Program-made: the position numbers and the translations under genes
Notes under the pieces: model-generated
Databases searched by the model: none
What the model was told of the DNA's origin: nothing
The model's input: the letters and a program-made list of their open reading frames with translations, nothing else
DNA from: CAVSPO01 sp963730005
Lineage (GTDB): Bacteria; Actinomycetota; Actinomycetes; Propionibacteriales; Propionibacteriaceae
DNA length: 64,000 nt
Assembly: GCA_963730005.1 (NCBI GenBank)
Contig: CAVSPO010000023.1
Coordinates: 62,001-126,000, forward strand
Reading direction: 5' to 3'
Shown: in pieces, positions 52,416 to 60,683 of the stretch
Layout: each line of letters starts with the position of its first letter
Numbering within the stretch: position 1 is the first letter of the stretch

Positions 52416-52946
52416 TTGTCGAACTGGGGCGAGCCCAGGATCAGTCCGAAGAGCTGGGTGGCTGACGGCGCTGTGGTGGTCGGTGACGTGATCATCGGGG
52501 ATTACTCCAGCGTCTGGTTCCAGTGCACGTTGCGCGGTGATGCAGCGCGCATCGAGATCGGCCGCTGTTCCAACGTCCAGGACAACAGCATCATGCACTC
52601 CGAGGACGACATCCCCACCATCATCGGCGACTACGTCACCATCGGTCACGGAGCCATCGTGCACGCGTGCACGGTTGAGGACGACTGCCTGATCGGCATG
52701 GGCGCCATCCTGCTCAGCGGGTGCCGGATCGGGCGGGGCAGCATCATCGGGGCCGGGACTGTTGTTCGGGAGGGACAGGTCGTGCCGCCGCACACGCTGG
52801 CGGTGGGGACACCGGCTCGCCTGGTGCGCGACATCACCGACCAACTGGACACGATCCATGAACAGGCCCTGTGGTACCAGCGGCTCCTCCGAGATCGGTG
52901 GGGCTTCGAAGCCGCACCGGATGCCGGCCAGCGGGTTCAGGGCTGA
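52416..52946 (+). CDS. Gamma-carbonic-anhydrase-like hexapeptide protein, 5' end probably frameshifted
   Basis: Up to 176 residues of left-handed beta-helix. GAVVVGDVIIGDYSSVW, LRGDAARIEIG, the metal-type histidines in NSIMHSEDD and TIGHGAIVHAC, and TPARLVRDI match the gamma-CA/PaaY group. As read, only a TTG at 52416 without a ribosome site gives this frame. An ATG at 52406 overlaps the purB stop behind AAGGG and reads MQRIVELG before falling out of frame. Deleting one G from the GGGG run at 52426-52429 would join them as MQRIVELGEPRISPKSW, a family-like N-terminus. So a one-base insertion (real or sequence error) is likely. The 3' end overlaps the convergent gene by 10 bp. Confidence 0.8.
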   Translation: MSNWGEPRISPKSWVADGAVVVGDVIIGDYSSVWFQCTLRGDAARIEIGRCSNVQDNSIMHSEDDIPTIIGDYVTIGHGAIVHACTVEDDCLIGMGAILLSGCRIGRGSIIGAGTVVREGQVVPPHTLAVGTPARLVRDITDQLDTIHEQALWYQRLLRDRWGFEAAPDAGQRVQG

Positions 52947-53983
52947 ACGCCGGCGGCGGCCTCGGCGATGGCGGCGCTGGCGTTGATGAAGCGCTCGATC
53001 ACGCGGGTACAGGCCCGCGCCGAGGCTCCCTCCGGCAGGCCCATCGCTGAAAGGTCCATCCAGTCCAGCTGGATCGTGAACCTGCCGCCCCAGCGACCGG
53101 CCCGCTCGATCACCTCGTCGAACACCTTGGTGAGGGCAGCGGTCTGATCCAGGGCGATGGCGTAGGGGAGCAGGGTGCTGAACTGTTGCCCGATCTCTCC
53201 CAGGTCGATGTCGGACGGCTGCATGTGGTGGATCTGCTTACTCAGCTTCCTGGCCTTGCCCACGGCCGCCTCACCCGAGTCGGTGTGCAGTTCAACCCTG
53301 CCCCTGGAGGCGATCAGGACCCCCGTGACCGCCAACAGCAGTGCGCCGATGGTGCCCGCCGGACTGCTGGTGATCAGCCCGCGCACGATCATCACCGCAC
53401 CGGTCAGCAGACCGAGCAGCAGCAGGGCGCCACCGGCGCAACCCCAGGCGTTGCGGTAGGACTGCGTCTCGTTGAGGAACCAGCCACGGGAGACCGCCTG
53501 GGCGAGCAGCTCGGCTCGGGCACGAGGATAGGTGCGGTGTCCGTCGGCGACCAGCGCGGAGATGGTGGTGGCCAACGTGCCGTCCGGCAGCCGGTGGGCT
53601 TCGTCGAAAGGCACGGTGAGCAGGGTCTGTTCGAAGTCGGGCAGGCCATCGGCCGGTCTGTCGGTGCGGGTCAGGCGCCAGTCGTACGGCTCGCCGTCAT
53701 CGACAAGCGGCTCGATGCGAAGGTAGCCGCGCACAGCCAGGTCGACCAAGGTCACGGAGACGTCGGCCATCTCGGCGCGGCCGGCGATCAGGGTGGCGAG
53801 CAGGCCCGGTGGCACCTTGCCGATCAGGTCGCGGGACAAGGAATCCTGGATCAGGCCGTCGTTGACGACCGGTCGTGCCGCCAGCTGCTCGGCTCGCAGC
53901 CGGCGCTCCTGAACCACCAGGACGATGGCCGCCACCAGGGATGTGACCCCGACGACGAGCAGCAACACCTCGAACACTGCCAC
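52937..53983 (-). CDS. DUF2207-like membrane protein
   Basis: 348 residues from a GTG after GGGAGG. TM1 at about 5-24 (VLLLVVGVTSLVAAIVLVVQ), a soluble winged-helix-like part (LLATLIAGRAEMADVSVTLVDLAVRGYLRIE), two TM segments around 183-230 (GCAGGALLLLGLLTGAVMIVRG, TIGALLLAVTGVLIA) and a cytoplasmic C-terminus with LPYAIALDQTAALTKVFDEVI. This matches the C-terminal half of DUF2207 membrane proteins; the N-terminal extracellular half of the family is absent. Function unknown. Confidence 0.75.
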   Translation of the reverse strand: MAVFEVLLLVVGVTSLVAAIVLVVQERRLRAEQLAARPVVNDGLIQDSLSRDLIGKVPPGLLATLIAGRAEMADVSVTLVDLAVRGYLRIEPLVDDGEPYDWRLTRTDRPADGLPDFEQTLLTVPFDEAHRLPDGTLATTISALVADGHRTYPRARAELLAQAVSRGWFLNETQSYRNAWGCAGGALLLLGLLTGAVMIVRGLITSSPAGTIGALLLAVTGVLIASRGRVELHTDSGEAAVGKARKLSKQIHHMQPSDIDLGEIGQQFSTLLPYAIALDQTAALTKVFDEVIERAGRWGGRFTIQLDWMDLSAMGLPEGASARACTRVIERFINASAAIAEAAAGVQP

Positions 53984-54060
53984 CGAGTTGCCTCCCTTCT
54001 CTGGGTCAAGATTCCCACATCTGTGATGATGCCTGTCCCGGACGACACACTTCGACGGGC

Positions 54061-54066
54061 TACGCT
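54061..54066 (+). promoter_or_regulatory. Candidate -10 box for purC
   Basis: TACGCT, six bases, then GTG at 54073; leaderless spacing. Confidence 0.45.
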
Positions 54067-54072
54067 GACGCC

Positions 54073-54961
54073 GTGAGTCAATATGAGGCCCTTGGATTGC
54101 CCCTGCTGCACGCCGGCAAGGTGCGCGAGCTCTACGCCCTGCCTGACCGGCCCGGCGAGATGCTGATGGTGGCCACCGACAACATCTCGGCGTTCGATTT
54201 CGTCCTGGACAGCGTCATCCCTGACAAGGGCACAGATTCTCACCCAACTGTCGCTGTGGTGGTTCGACCAGCTGGCCGGCATGGTGGCAAATCACGTGGT
54301 CAGCACCGATGTTCCCGAGCTGGTCGCCGGCCGGGCCATCGTGGTCGAGAAACTGGCGATGGTCCCGGTCGAGTGCATTGCGCGCGGCTACCTGACCGGC
54401 TCCGGCTGGGCTGAGTACCAGCGCAGCCAGACGGTGTGCGGCATTGCGCTGCCGCACGGGCTGGCGGACGGGTCGCGGTTGCCCGAGCCCCTGTTCACTC
54501 CCTCCACCAAGGCAGCTCTCGGCGGCCACGACGAGAACGTCGACTTCGACACCATGTGCGCCACCACCGGCACCGCGGTGGGCGCCCAGCTGCGCGACCT
54601 GACACTGGCCATCTATGGCAGAGCCGAGGAGATCGCCCGTGAGCGCGGCATCGTTCTTGCCGACACCAAGTTCGAGTTCGGACAGCGCGCCGACGGCACG
54701 ATCGTGCTGGCGGACGAGGTGCTGACCCCCGATTCCTCGCGCTTCTGGGACGCTGCCGACCACGCCCGGGGCAGGCTGACCAGCTTCGACAAGCAGTTCG
54801 TGCGCAACTGGCTGCTGCACGACTCCGGCTGGGACAGGGCGTCGGGCGCCAGGCCGCCTGCCCTGCCCGACGAGGTGATCGCAGTGACGAGAGACCGCTA
54901 CCGTGAGGCGTTCCGTTTGCTCACGGGTCGGGAGTTCGTGGCGACTCCGGGCAGCCGGTAG
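54073..54961 (+). pseudogene. purC: SAICAR synthetase gene with a one-base frameshift
   Basis: Two frames together encode a full PurC of about 295 residues. The first (from GTG 54073) reads HAGKVRELYALPDRP, ATDNISAFDFVLDSVIPDKG. The second begins near 54233 with QILTQLSLWWFDQLAG and continues through VECIARGYLTGSGWAEYQ, DTKFEFG and the usual C-terminus to TAG at 54961. One extra base near 54232 (the A after GGC) separates them; removing it joins PDKG to QILTQLS as in intact PurC. The enzyme is needed for purine synthesis and the rest of the pathway is intact here, so a sequencing or assembly error is at least as likely as real inactivation. Confidence 0.9.
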
Positions 54962-54964
54962 GAT
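54959..54964 (+). promoter_or_regulatory. Candidate -10 box for purS
   Basis: TAGGAT, which includes the purC stop codon, then seven bases and ATG at 54972; leaderless spacing. Confidence 0.5.
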
Positions 54965-54971
54965 CGGCGCC

Positions 54972-55280
54972 ATGGCCCGAGTCATTGTTGAAGTGATGCC
55001 CAAGCCCGAGATCCTGGATCCGCAAGGCAAAGCAGTCACGAGTTCGTTGCGCCGCCTTGGCTACGAGGGTTTGAACGTGCGCCAGGGGAAGCGATTCGAG
55101 ATCGAGGTCGATGGCGACATCACCGCGCAGCGCCTCGAGCAGGTGCGTGAGGCCGCCGAGACGTTGCTGGCCAACACGGTGATCGAGACCTTCGACGTTC
55201 GGGTCGAGGAGTCCCCCCGGGTGGTGCTGCTGGCCGACGGCAACGGTAATGGCGACGACTTCGGCGAAATGGAGCTGTGA
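54972..55280 (+). CDS. purS: Phosphoribosylformylglycinamidine synthase subunit PurS
   Basis: 102 residues from the ATG at MARVIVEVMPKPEILDPQGK, the family start. GYEGLNVRQGKRFEIEV and LLANTVIETFDVRVEE are diagnostic. PurS bridges PurL and PurQ in the ammonia-channelling FGAM synthase complex. It has a short Gly/Asn/Asp tail beyond the usual 80 or so residues. purQ starts two bases after its stop. Confidence 0.93.
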   Translation: MARVIVEVMPKPEILDPQGKAVTSSLRRLGYEGLNVRQGKRFEIEVDGDITAQRLEQVREAAETLLANTVIETFDVRVEESPRVVLLADGNGNGDDFGEMEL

Positions 55281-55281
55281 G

Positions 55282-55956
55282 GTGGCGAGGATCGGGGTCG
55301 TCACCTTCCCTGGGACTCTCGACGATGAAGACGCCCTTCGGGCCGTGAGGCTGTGCGGGGCTGAGCCGGTGTCGCTGTGGCATGCCTCCGATTCGCTCTC
55401 GGGAGTGGACGCGGTCGTGCTGCCCGGTGGGTTCAGCTACGGCGACTACCTGCGTTGCGGTGCCATCGCACGGTTTGCCCCCATCATGGGTGAGGTCATC
55501 CGGGCCGCCAACGCCGGGATGCCGGTGCTGGGCATCTGCAACGGCTTCCAGATCCTGTGCGAGTCACATCTGTTGCCCGGGGCGATGATCCGCAACGAGC
55601 ACCGCAGGTTCATCTGCAAACAGCAGCGGCTGCGGGTGGAAACCCGGGACACGGTCTGGACCTGCGATTACCGCGCCGGTGAGGAGATCACCGTCGTCCT
55701 CAAGAACGGCGAGGGCAACTTCCAGGCCGACGCGGAGACGGTCCATCGGCTCGAGGACAACAACCAGGTGGTGTTCCGCTACCTCGGCAACCCCAACGGG
55801 TCGGTCAATGACATCGCCGGCATCACCAACGAGCGCGGCAACGTGGTTGGCCTGATGCCACACCCGGAACACAGCGTCGAGATGCTGACCGGCGGGTCCA
55901 CGGACGGCAGCAAGTTCTTCAGTTCCGTGCTGAGCTTCCTGGCTGCGAGGGTTTGA
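55282..55956 (+). CDS. purQ: Phosphoribosylformylglycinamidine synthase subunit PurQ (glutaminase)
   Basis: 224 residues from a GTG (VARIGVVTFPGTLDDEDA), seven bases after GGAG within purS. Class I glutaminase motifs: VVLPGGFSYGDYLRCGAIA, LGICNGFQILCE with nucleophile Cys, and the late His-Glu in GLMPHPEHS. It releases ammonia from glutamine for PurL. Confidence 0.96.
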   Translation: MARIGVVTFPGTLDDEDALRAVRLCGAEPVSLWHASDSLSGVDAVVLPGGFSYGDYLRCGAIARFAPIMGEVIRAANAGMPVLGICNGFQILCESHLLPGAMIRNEHRRFICKQQRLRVETRDTVWTCDYRAGEEITVVLKNGEGNFQADAETVHRLEDNNQVVFRYLGNPNGSVNDIAGITNERGNVVGLMPHPEHSVEMLTGGSTDGSKFFSSVLSFLAARV

Positions 55957-55957
55957 C

Positions 55958-56005
55958 GCTCGCGGCCTTGCGGCCGCTCGTGGTCAGAAGCTCGCGGCCT
56001 TGCGG
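55958..56005. repeat. 16-bp direct repeat and small hairpin between convergent purQ and the kinase-like gene
   Basis: GCTCGCGGCCTTGCGG occurs at 55958-55973 and 55990-56005. The first copy also forms a short GCGGCC/GGCCGC hairpin (55962-55977). It may aid termination; otherwise no function is apparent. Confidence 0.5.
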
Positions 56006-56014
56006 TGCTGGGGT

Positions 56015-56944
56015 CTAGTCGCCCCCACGCAGCACTTCACCCCACAGCGCCGAATCCTCGGTCAGCGTCGTCAGGGCGTAGGCGCCGTCCAGGGCGTTTC
56101 CGGCTGGCGGGAGCATGGTCGCTTGCGGCGCCCGACGGCGCAGGCTGTCGCAGAACGTCGTTGCCAGCAGCGACGATCTGAACATGTTGCCAACGGTGCA
56201 GACCGCGGTCCGGGGCGCCCGGGTCTCACCCACCCTCTCCAGACCGGAGACCACCGAGTGCACCAGTTCGTTGGCGGCTGCAGTCAGGATTTCGTGGCAC
56301 ACCTGGTCGGTCTCGGCCAGCCCGGCCACCACCTTGGCGTAGCCTGCGATGCGGCTGACCTTGCGCGGGTCCTCCTGCACCTCACGATAGGCCTCCGAAA
56401 GATCAGCAAAATCGCGGCTGACGATCTCGGTCAGCGCAGTCTGGGGGCCACGGCCGTCATAGGCGCGCATCACCTGGTCGAGGGCGGCTCGCCCGACCCA
56501 GAAGCCGGACCCGGCGTCGCCCAGCAGGTAGCCCCAGCCGTCCACCCGGGCGACTCGATCGACGCCGACGGCCAGCGTCACCACACCGGTTCCGGCGGCG
56601 ATCACTGCGCCGCGTCGAGCGCCCAACGCACCCAGGTAGCTGGTGATCGAATCGTGGGCCAGCAGTGTCTGGCGGACACCGAGCTCCTCAACCATGGCGA
56701 GCAGTGCACCCGGCTCGGCACTTTCCAGCCCCGATGAGCCAAGGGCGACCACCGTCGCCTGCTGCCTCGTTTCGCCGATTGTGCGACGGACCACGTCGGC
56801 AAGCTGGGGCAGTGGCGGAAGATCATTGCGGATCCCGGGAAACTCCAGTGACGATCCTCGGTGCACGCTATTGCGCAACTGCGCACGGATGCCCGTCTGG
56901 CCGGCGTCGATGCACAGCGTGAGACCTTCGTGGGGGGCGGACAT
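56015..56944 (-). CDS. BadF/BcrA-type ATPase, N-acetylglucosamine-kinase-like
   Basis: 309 residues from the ATG at MSAPHEGLTLCIDAGQTG. The ASKHA ATP-binding motifs are visible: CIDAGQTGIRAQL, AHDSITSYLGALG, VIAAGTGVVTLAVG, GDAGSGFWVGRAAL and VCTVGNMFRSSLL. This is the BadF/BadG/BcrA/BcrD group, whose soluble members often phosphorylate N-acetylglucosamine or glucosamine. No sugar uptake genes are adjacent, so the substrate is open. Confidence 0.8.
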   Translation of the reverse strand: MSAPHEGLTLCIDAGQTGIRAQLRNSVHRGSSLEFPGIRNDLPPLPQLADVVRRTIGETRQQATVVALGSSGLESAEPGALLAMVEELGVRQTLLAHDSITSYLGALGARRGAVIAAGTGVVTLAVGVDRVARVDGWGYLLGDAGSGFWVGRAALDQVMRAYDGRGPQTALTEIVSRDFADLSEAYREVQEDPRKVSRIAGYAKVVAGLAETDQVCHEILTAAANELVHSVVSGLERVGETRAPRTAVCTVGNMFRSSLLATTFCDSLRRRAPQATMLPPAGNALDGAYALTTLTEDSALWGEVLRGGD

Positions 56945-56951
56945 GGCGTCA

Positions 56952-56957
56952 AGCTTA
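56952..56957 (-). promoter_or_regulatory. Candidate -10 box for the BadF-like ATPase gene
   Basis: TAAGCT on the minus strand, seven bases, then ATG at 56944; leaderless spacing. Confidence 0.45.
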
Positions 56958-57041
56958 GGGCTGACCCACCAGACCCTGGCGAACGCTGGACGGGTCGGGT
57001 GAGCCGCCGGGAGTGTTTGCACTTCCTTGCGCCTTGTTCGC

Positions 57042-57047
57042 TAGATT
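57042..57047 (+). promoter_or_regulatory. Candidate -10 box for purL
   Basis: TAGATT, six bases (GGCCGC), then GTG at 57054; leaderless spacing. Confidence 0.5.
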
Positions 57048-57053
57048 GGCCGC

Positions 57054-59312
57054 GTGGTAGACACGGTCGAAAACGCGCAGCAGACGCCGGCAGCCCAGCA
57101 GCCCTGGCAGGAGCTCGGGCTCAAGGCGCAGGAGTACGACGAGATTCGCTCCGTGCTGGGTCGTCGCCCGACCAGCGCCGAGTTGGCGATGTACTCGGTG
57201 ATGTGGTCGGAGCACTGCTCCTACAAGTCGAGCAAGCTGCACCTGAAGCGGTTCGCGGTGCTCGGCAAGCAGACGCCACGCGGTCCGCTGCTGGCCGGGA
57301 TGGGCGACAACGCCGGTGTGGTCGACATCGGCCAGGGCTACGCCATCACGTTCAAGATGGAGTCCCACAACCACCCCAGCTACGTGGAGCCCTACCAGGG
57401 GGCTGCCACCGGCGTCGGCGGCATCGTGCGCGACATCATCGCCATGGGCGCCCGCCCGATCGCCGCGATGGACGGCCTGCACTTCGGCCCGCTGAACGCT
57501 CCGGACACGGCTCGCGTGCTGCCCGGCATCGTGGCCGGAATTGGTGGCTACGGCAACTGCCTGGGGCTGCCCAACATCGGTGGCGAGACCAGCTTCGACC
57601 CCAGCTACTACGGAAACCCTCTGGTGAACGCGCTGTCGGTCGGCGTGATGAGGCACGAGGATCTGCACACCGCACACGGTTCGGGCGAGGGCAACAAGGT
57701 CGTCCTGTACGGCGCCTCCACCGGCGCGGACGGGATCGGCGGCGCCTCCATCCTGGCGTCCGAGACCTTCGACGATTCCAAGCCCAGCAAGCGCCCCAGT
57801 GTCCAGGTGGGCGACCCTTTCATGGAGAAGTTGCTCATCGAGTGCACCCTGGAGCTGTTCGGGTCGGGCGTGGTCAAGGCGTTGCAGGACTTCGGGGCGG
57901 CTGGCATCAGCTGCGCCACCAGCGAGACCGCGGCGTCCGGCAACTCCGGAATGCGGGTCGAGCTCGACACCGTGCCGTTGCGCGACCACACCATGACGCC
58001 CGAAGAGATCCTGATGAGCGAGTCACAGGAGCGGATGCTGGCAGTCGTCGAGCCGGCTCACCTGGACACGTTCATGCAGATCTGCGACAAGTGGGAAGTG
58101 CAAGCCACCGTGATCGGTGAGATGACGGACGAGGAACGTCTGGTCATCACCTGGCACGGCGAGACCATCGTCGACGTGGCGCCCAAGACGGTCGCCACCG
58201 ACGGGCCCGTCTACGACCGCCCGCAACGGTGTCCTGAGTGGCTGGAGGCGATCAATGCCGACCACGCCAACAAGTTGCCACGTGCCAGCACCGGCGAAGA
58301 GCTGGCCGACACCATGCTGAAGGTGATCGCCTCGCCCAACCTGTGCGACAAGAGCTGGATCACCGACCAGTACGACCGGTTCGTGCGCGGCGACTCGGTG
58401 CTCGCCCAGCCGGAGGACTCCGGCATGCTGCGCATCGACGAGGAAACCAACCTGGGAATCGCGCTCAGCTGCGACTCCAACGGCCGCTTCTCCTTCCTGA
58501 ACCCCTACCTGGGGGCCCAGTTGGCCCTCTGCGAGAGCTACCGCAACGTTGCGGTCTCCGGTGCTGAACCGATCGCGATCAGTGACTGCCTCAACTTCGG
58601 CTCGCCCGAGGACCCCGAGGTGATGTGGCAGTTCGTCGAGACCATCAAGGGCCTGGTGGACGGATGCCGCGAGCTCGGCACCCCCGTCACCGGCGGCAAC
58701 GTCAGCTTCTACAACCAGACCGACGGCCGCAACATCATCCCGACGCCCGTCAGCTGCATGCTCGGCGTGATCGACGACGTGCGCAAGCGGGTGCCGCGCG
58801 GCTTCCAGTTCGTGGGCGACTCGGTGTTCCTGCTGGGCACCACTTACGAGGAACTGGGCGGCAGCGTCTGGGCCGAGGCGATGCACGAGCATCTGGGTGG
58901 CCTGCCGCCGTTCCCGCGTTTCGACGCGGAGAAGGCCTTGGCGTCGGTGCTGATCGAGGCAGGCAGGCAGGGCCTGCTGTCCAGCGCCCATGACCTGGCC
59001 GACGGCGGTCTGGCCGATGCGCTGGCTGAGAGCTGCTTCGACCTGTTCATGGGCGTTTCGCTGACACTGCCCGGCAACCTGGACGCCTGCGCCGAGCTGT
59101 TCAGCGAGTCGCCGGCACGGGCGGTCGTCTCGTTGCCTGCCGGTTCGCTGCCCGCACTGCAGCAGCTGTGCCTCGAGCACGACCTGCCGTTGACCCGGCT
59201 GGGTGAGGTGACGGGTGAGGACGAGTTCGTCGTGCAGGGCCAGTTCTCGCTGCCGCTGACCCAACTGCGGGCCGCCTGGCAGGCTCCCATCCCCGCTGCC
59301 ATGGACGCCTGA
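57054..59312 (+). CDS. purL: Phosphoribosylformylglycinamidine synthase subunit PurL
   Basis: 752 residues, the small PurL form that needs PurS and PurQ. Motifs: MWSEHCSYKSSK, FKMESHNHPSYVEPYQGAAT, ARPIAAMDGLHFG, GAAGISCATSE and LADGGLADALAESCF. Converts FGAR to FGAM with ATP and ammonia. It starts at a GTG six bases after a -10 box and has no ribosome-binding site. Confidence 0.96.
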   Translation: MVDTVENAQQTPAAQQPWQELGLKAQEYDEIRSVLGRRPTSAELAMYSVMWSEHCSYKSSKLHLKRFAVLGKQTPRGPLLAGMGDNAGVVDIGQGYAITFKMESHNHPSYVEPYQGAATGVGGIVRDIIAMGARPIAAMDGLHFGPLNAPDTARVLPGIVAGIGGYGNCLGLPNIGGETSFDPSYYGNPLVNALSVGVMRHEDLHTAHGSGEGNKVVLYGASTGADGIGGASILASETFDDSKPSKRPSVQVGDPFMEKLLIECTLELFGSGVVKALQDFGAAGISCATSETAASGNSGMRVELDTVPLRDHTMTPEEILMSESQERMLAVVEPAHLDTFMQICDKWEVQATVIGEMTDEERLVITWHGETIVDVAPKTVATDGPVYDRPQRCPEWLEAINADHANKLPRASTGEELADTMLKVIASPNLCDKSWITDQYDRFVRGDSVLAQPEDSGMLRIDEETNLGIALSCDSNGRFSFLNPYLGAQLALCESYRNVAVSGAEPIAISDCLNFGSPEDPEVMWQFVETIKGLVDGCRELGTPVTGGNVSFYNQTDGRNIIPTPVSCMLGVIDDVRKRVPRGFQFVGDSVFLLGTTYEELGGSVWAEAMHEHLGGLPPFPRFDAEKALASVLIEAGRQGLLSSAHDLADGGLADALAESCFDLFMGVSLTLPGNLDACAELFSESPARAVVSLPAGSLPALQQLCLEHDLPLTRLGEVTGEDEFVVQGQFSLPLTQLRAAWQAPIPAAMDA

Positions 59313-59323
59313 GAGGGCTGCGC

Positions 59324-59329
59324 TAGCCT
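59324..59329 (+). promoter_or_regulatory. Candidate -10 box for the M20 peptidase gene
   Basis: TAGCCT, seven bases, then ATG at 59337; leaderless spacing. Confidence 0.4.
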
Positions 59330-59336
59330 TCCAGGC

Positions 59337-60683
59337 ATGAATCCCGAACTGGACGCCCCTGACCTCGGGGCCCGGGTGGACAGCGCACTGCCACGGACCC
59401 TGGAGGATCTGAAGAAGCTCGTCGCCATCCCCTCGGTGAGCAGCCAGGCCGAACACTGCGCCGACGTCGCACGCAGTGCCGAGCTGGTGGCCGCCTGGGC
59501 GTCCGAGCTCGGTGCCGCCGATGTCAGCGTCGTGGCTGCCGGTGGCCAGCCGGCGGTGATCGCGCACTGGCCGGCCCCTGCGGGAAAGCCCACCATCTGC
59601 CTGTACGCCCACCATGACGTGCAGCCGGCCGGTGACCAGGCGGCGTGGACCACCAACAGCTACCAGGCCACCCAACGTGACGGTCGGCTGTACGGCCGCG
59701 GTGCTGCCGATGACAAGGGTGGGGTGGCGGTGCACCTGGCGGTGTTGCGCGCCTTCGACGGCAAGCCACCGGTGGGAGTGACCCTGTTCGTGGAGGGCGA
59801 GGAGGAGATCGGTTCCCCGACCCTGGGCGCCATGCTGGAGCGTCACCGTGAAGCCTTGCGTGCTGATGCCTACGTGATCACCGACAGCACCAACTGGGAG
59901 GTGGGCCAGCCGGCGTTCACCACCATGCTGCGCGGGCTGATCGACGTGGAGGTCACCGTGTCCACCTTGCGCAGTGGCGTGCACTCCGGCGAGTACGGCG
60001 GCGTGGTGCCCGACGCCTTGACGTCACTGTGCCGACTGCTGGCCACCTTGCACGACGCCGACGGCAACGTCGCCATCCAGGGTCTGACTCAGACCGAAGC
60101 CCCCGACCTGGACTACCCCCAGGCCCGGTTGCGCGGCGAGGCCGGGGTGCTCGACGGTGTGCAGTTGATCGGCTCAGGGTCCGTGGTCCAGCGGCTGTGG
60201 ACGAAGCCGGCGGTCAGCGTGATCGGCCTCGACAGCACCCGGATCGCCGACGCCTCCTCGACCCTGATCCCCAGTGCCAGCGCCAAAGTCAGCGTCCGGC
60301 TGGCGCCCGGAGACGACCGGGAACGCGCCATGGATGCAGTGGTGCGCCACCTGGAGCAGCACGCCCCCTGGGGTGCCCGGGTCAGTGTCGCCCGCGGCCG
60401 AGCAGTCGACCCCGCAGTGGTGGCTTTCGAAGGTCCGATCTGCCAGGCGGCGGCAGCGGCCTGGCGGGACGCCTGGGGCAGGCCGGCGGTGTCGATCGGG
60501 TGTGGCGGCTCGATCGGGCTGGTGGCTGAATTCGCCGAGGTCTTCCCGGACGCCGCGATCCTGATCACCGCGGTGACCGACCCGCAGTCAGCCATGCACG
60601 GCATCGACGAGTCGCTCGATCTGGGCGATTGGGGCCGGTGCGTGCACGCCGAGGCCAACCTGCTGGCCCGGCTGGGAAGTTGA
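59337..60683 (+). CDS. M20-family dipeptidase/metallopeptidase
   Basis: 448 residues. Zinc and catalytic residues sit in YAHHDVQPAG, GRGAADDKGG and VEGEEEIGSP; the dimerisation domain begins near TVSTLRSGVHSGEYGG. Related to ArgE/DapE/CPG2 and carnosinase-like dipeptidases; no signal peptide, so cytoplasmic. It probably hydrolyses dipeptides or acyl-amino acids. Its stop overlaps the transporter start (TTGA). Confidence 0.88.
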   Translation: MNPELDAPDLGARVDSALPRTLEDLKKLVAIPSVSSQAEHCADVARSAELVAAWASELGAADVSVVAAGGQPAVIAHWPAPAGKPTICLYAHHDVQPAGDQAAWTTNSYQATQRDGRLYGRGAADDKGGVAVHLAVLRAFDGKPPVGVTLFVEGEEEIGSPTLGAMLERHREALRADAYVITDSTNWEVGQPAFTTMLRGLIDVEVTVSTLRSGVHSGEYGGVVPDALTSLCRLLATLHDADGNVAIQGLTQTEAPDLDYPQARLRGEAGVLDGVQLIGSGSVVQRLWTKPAVSVIGLDSTRIADASSTLIPSASAKVSVRLAPGDDRERAMDAVVRHLEQHAPWGARVSVARGRAVDPAVVAFEGPICQAAAAAWRDAWGRPAVSIGCGGSIGLVAEFAEVFPDAAILITAVTDPQSAMHGIDESLDLGDWGRCVHAEANLLARLGS

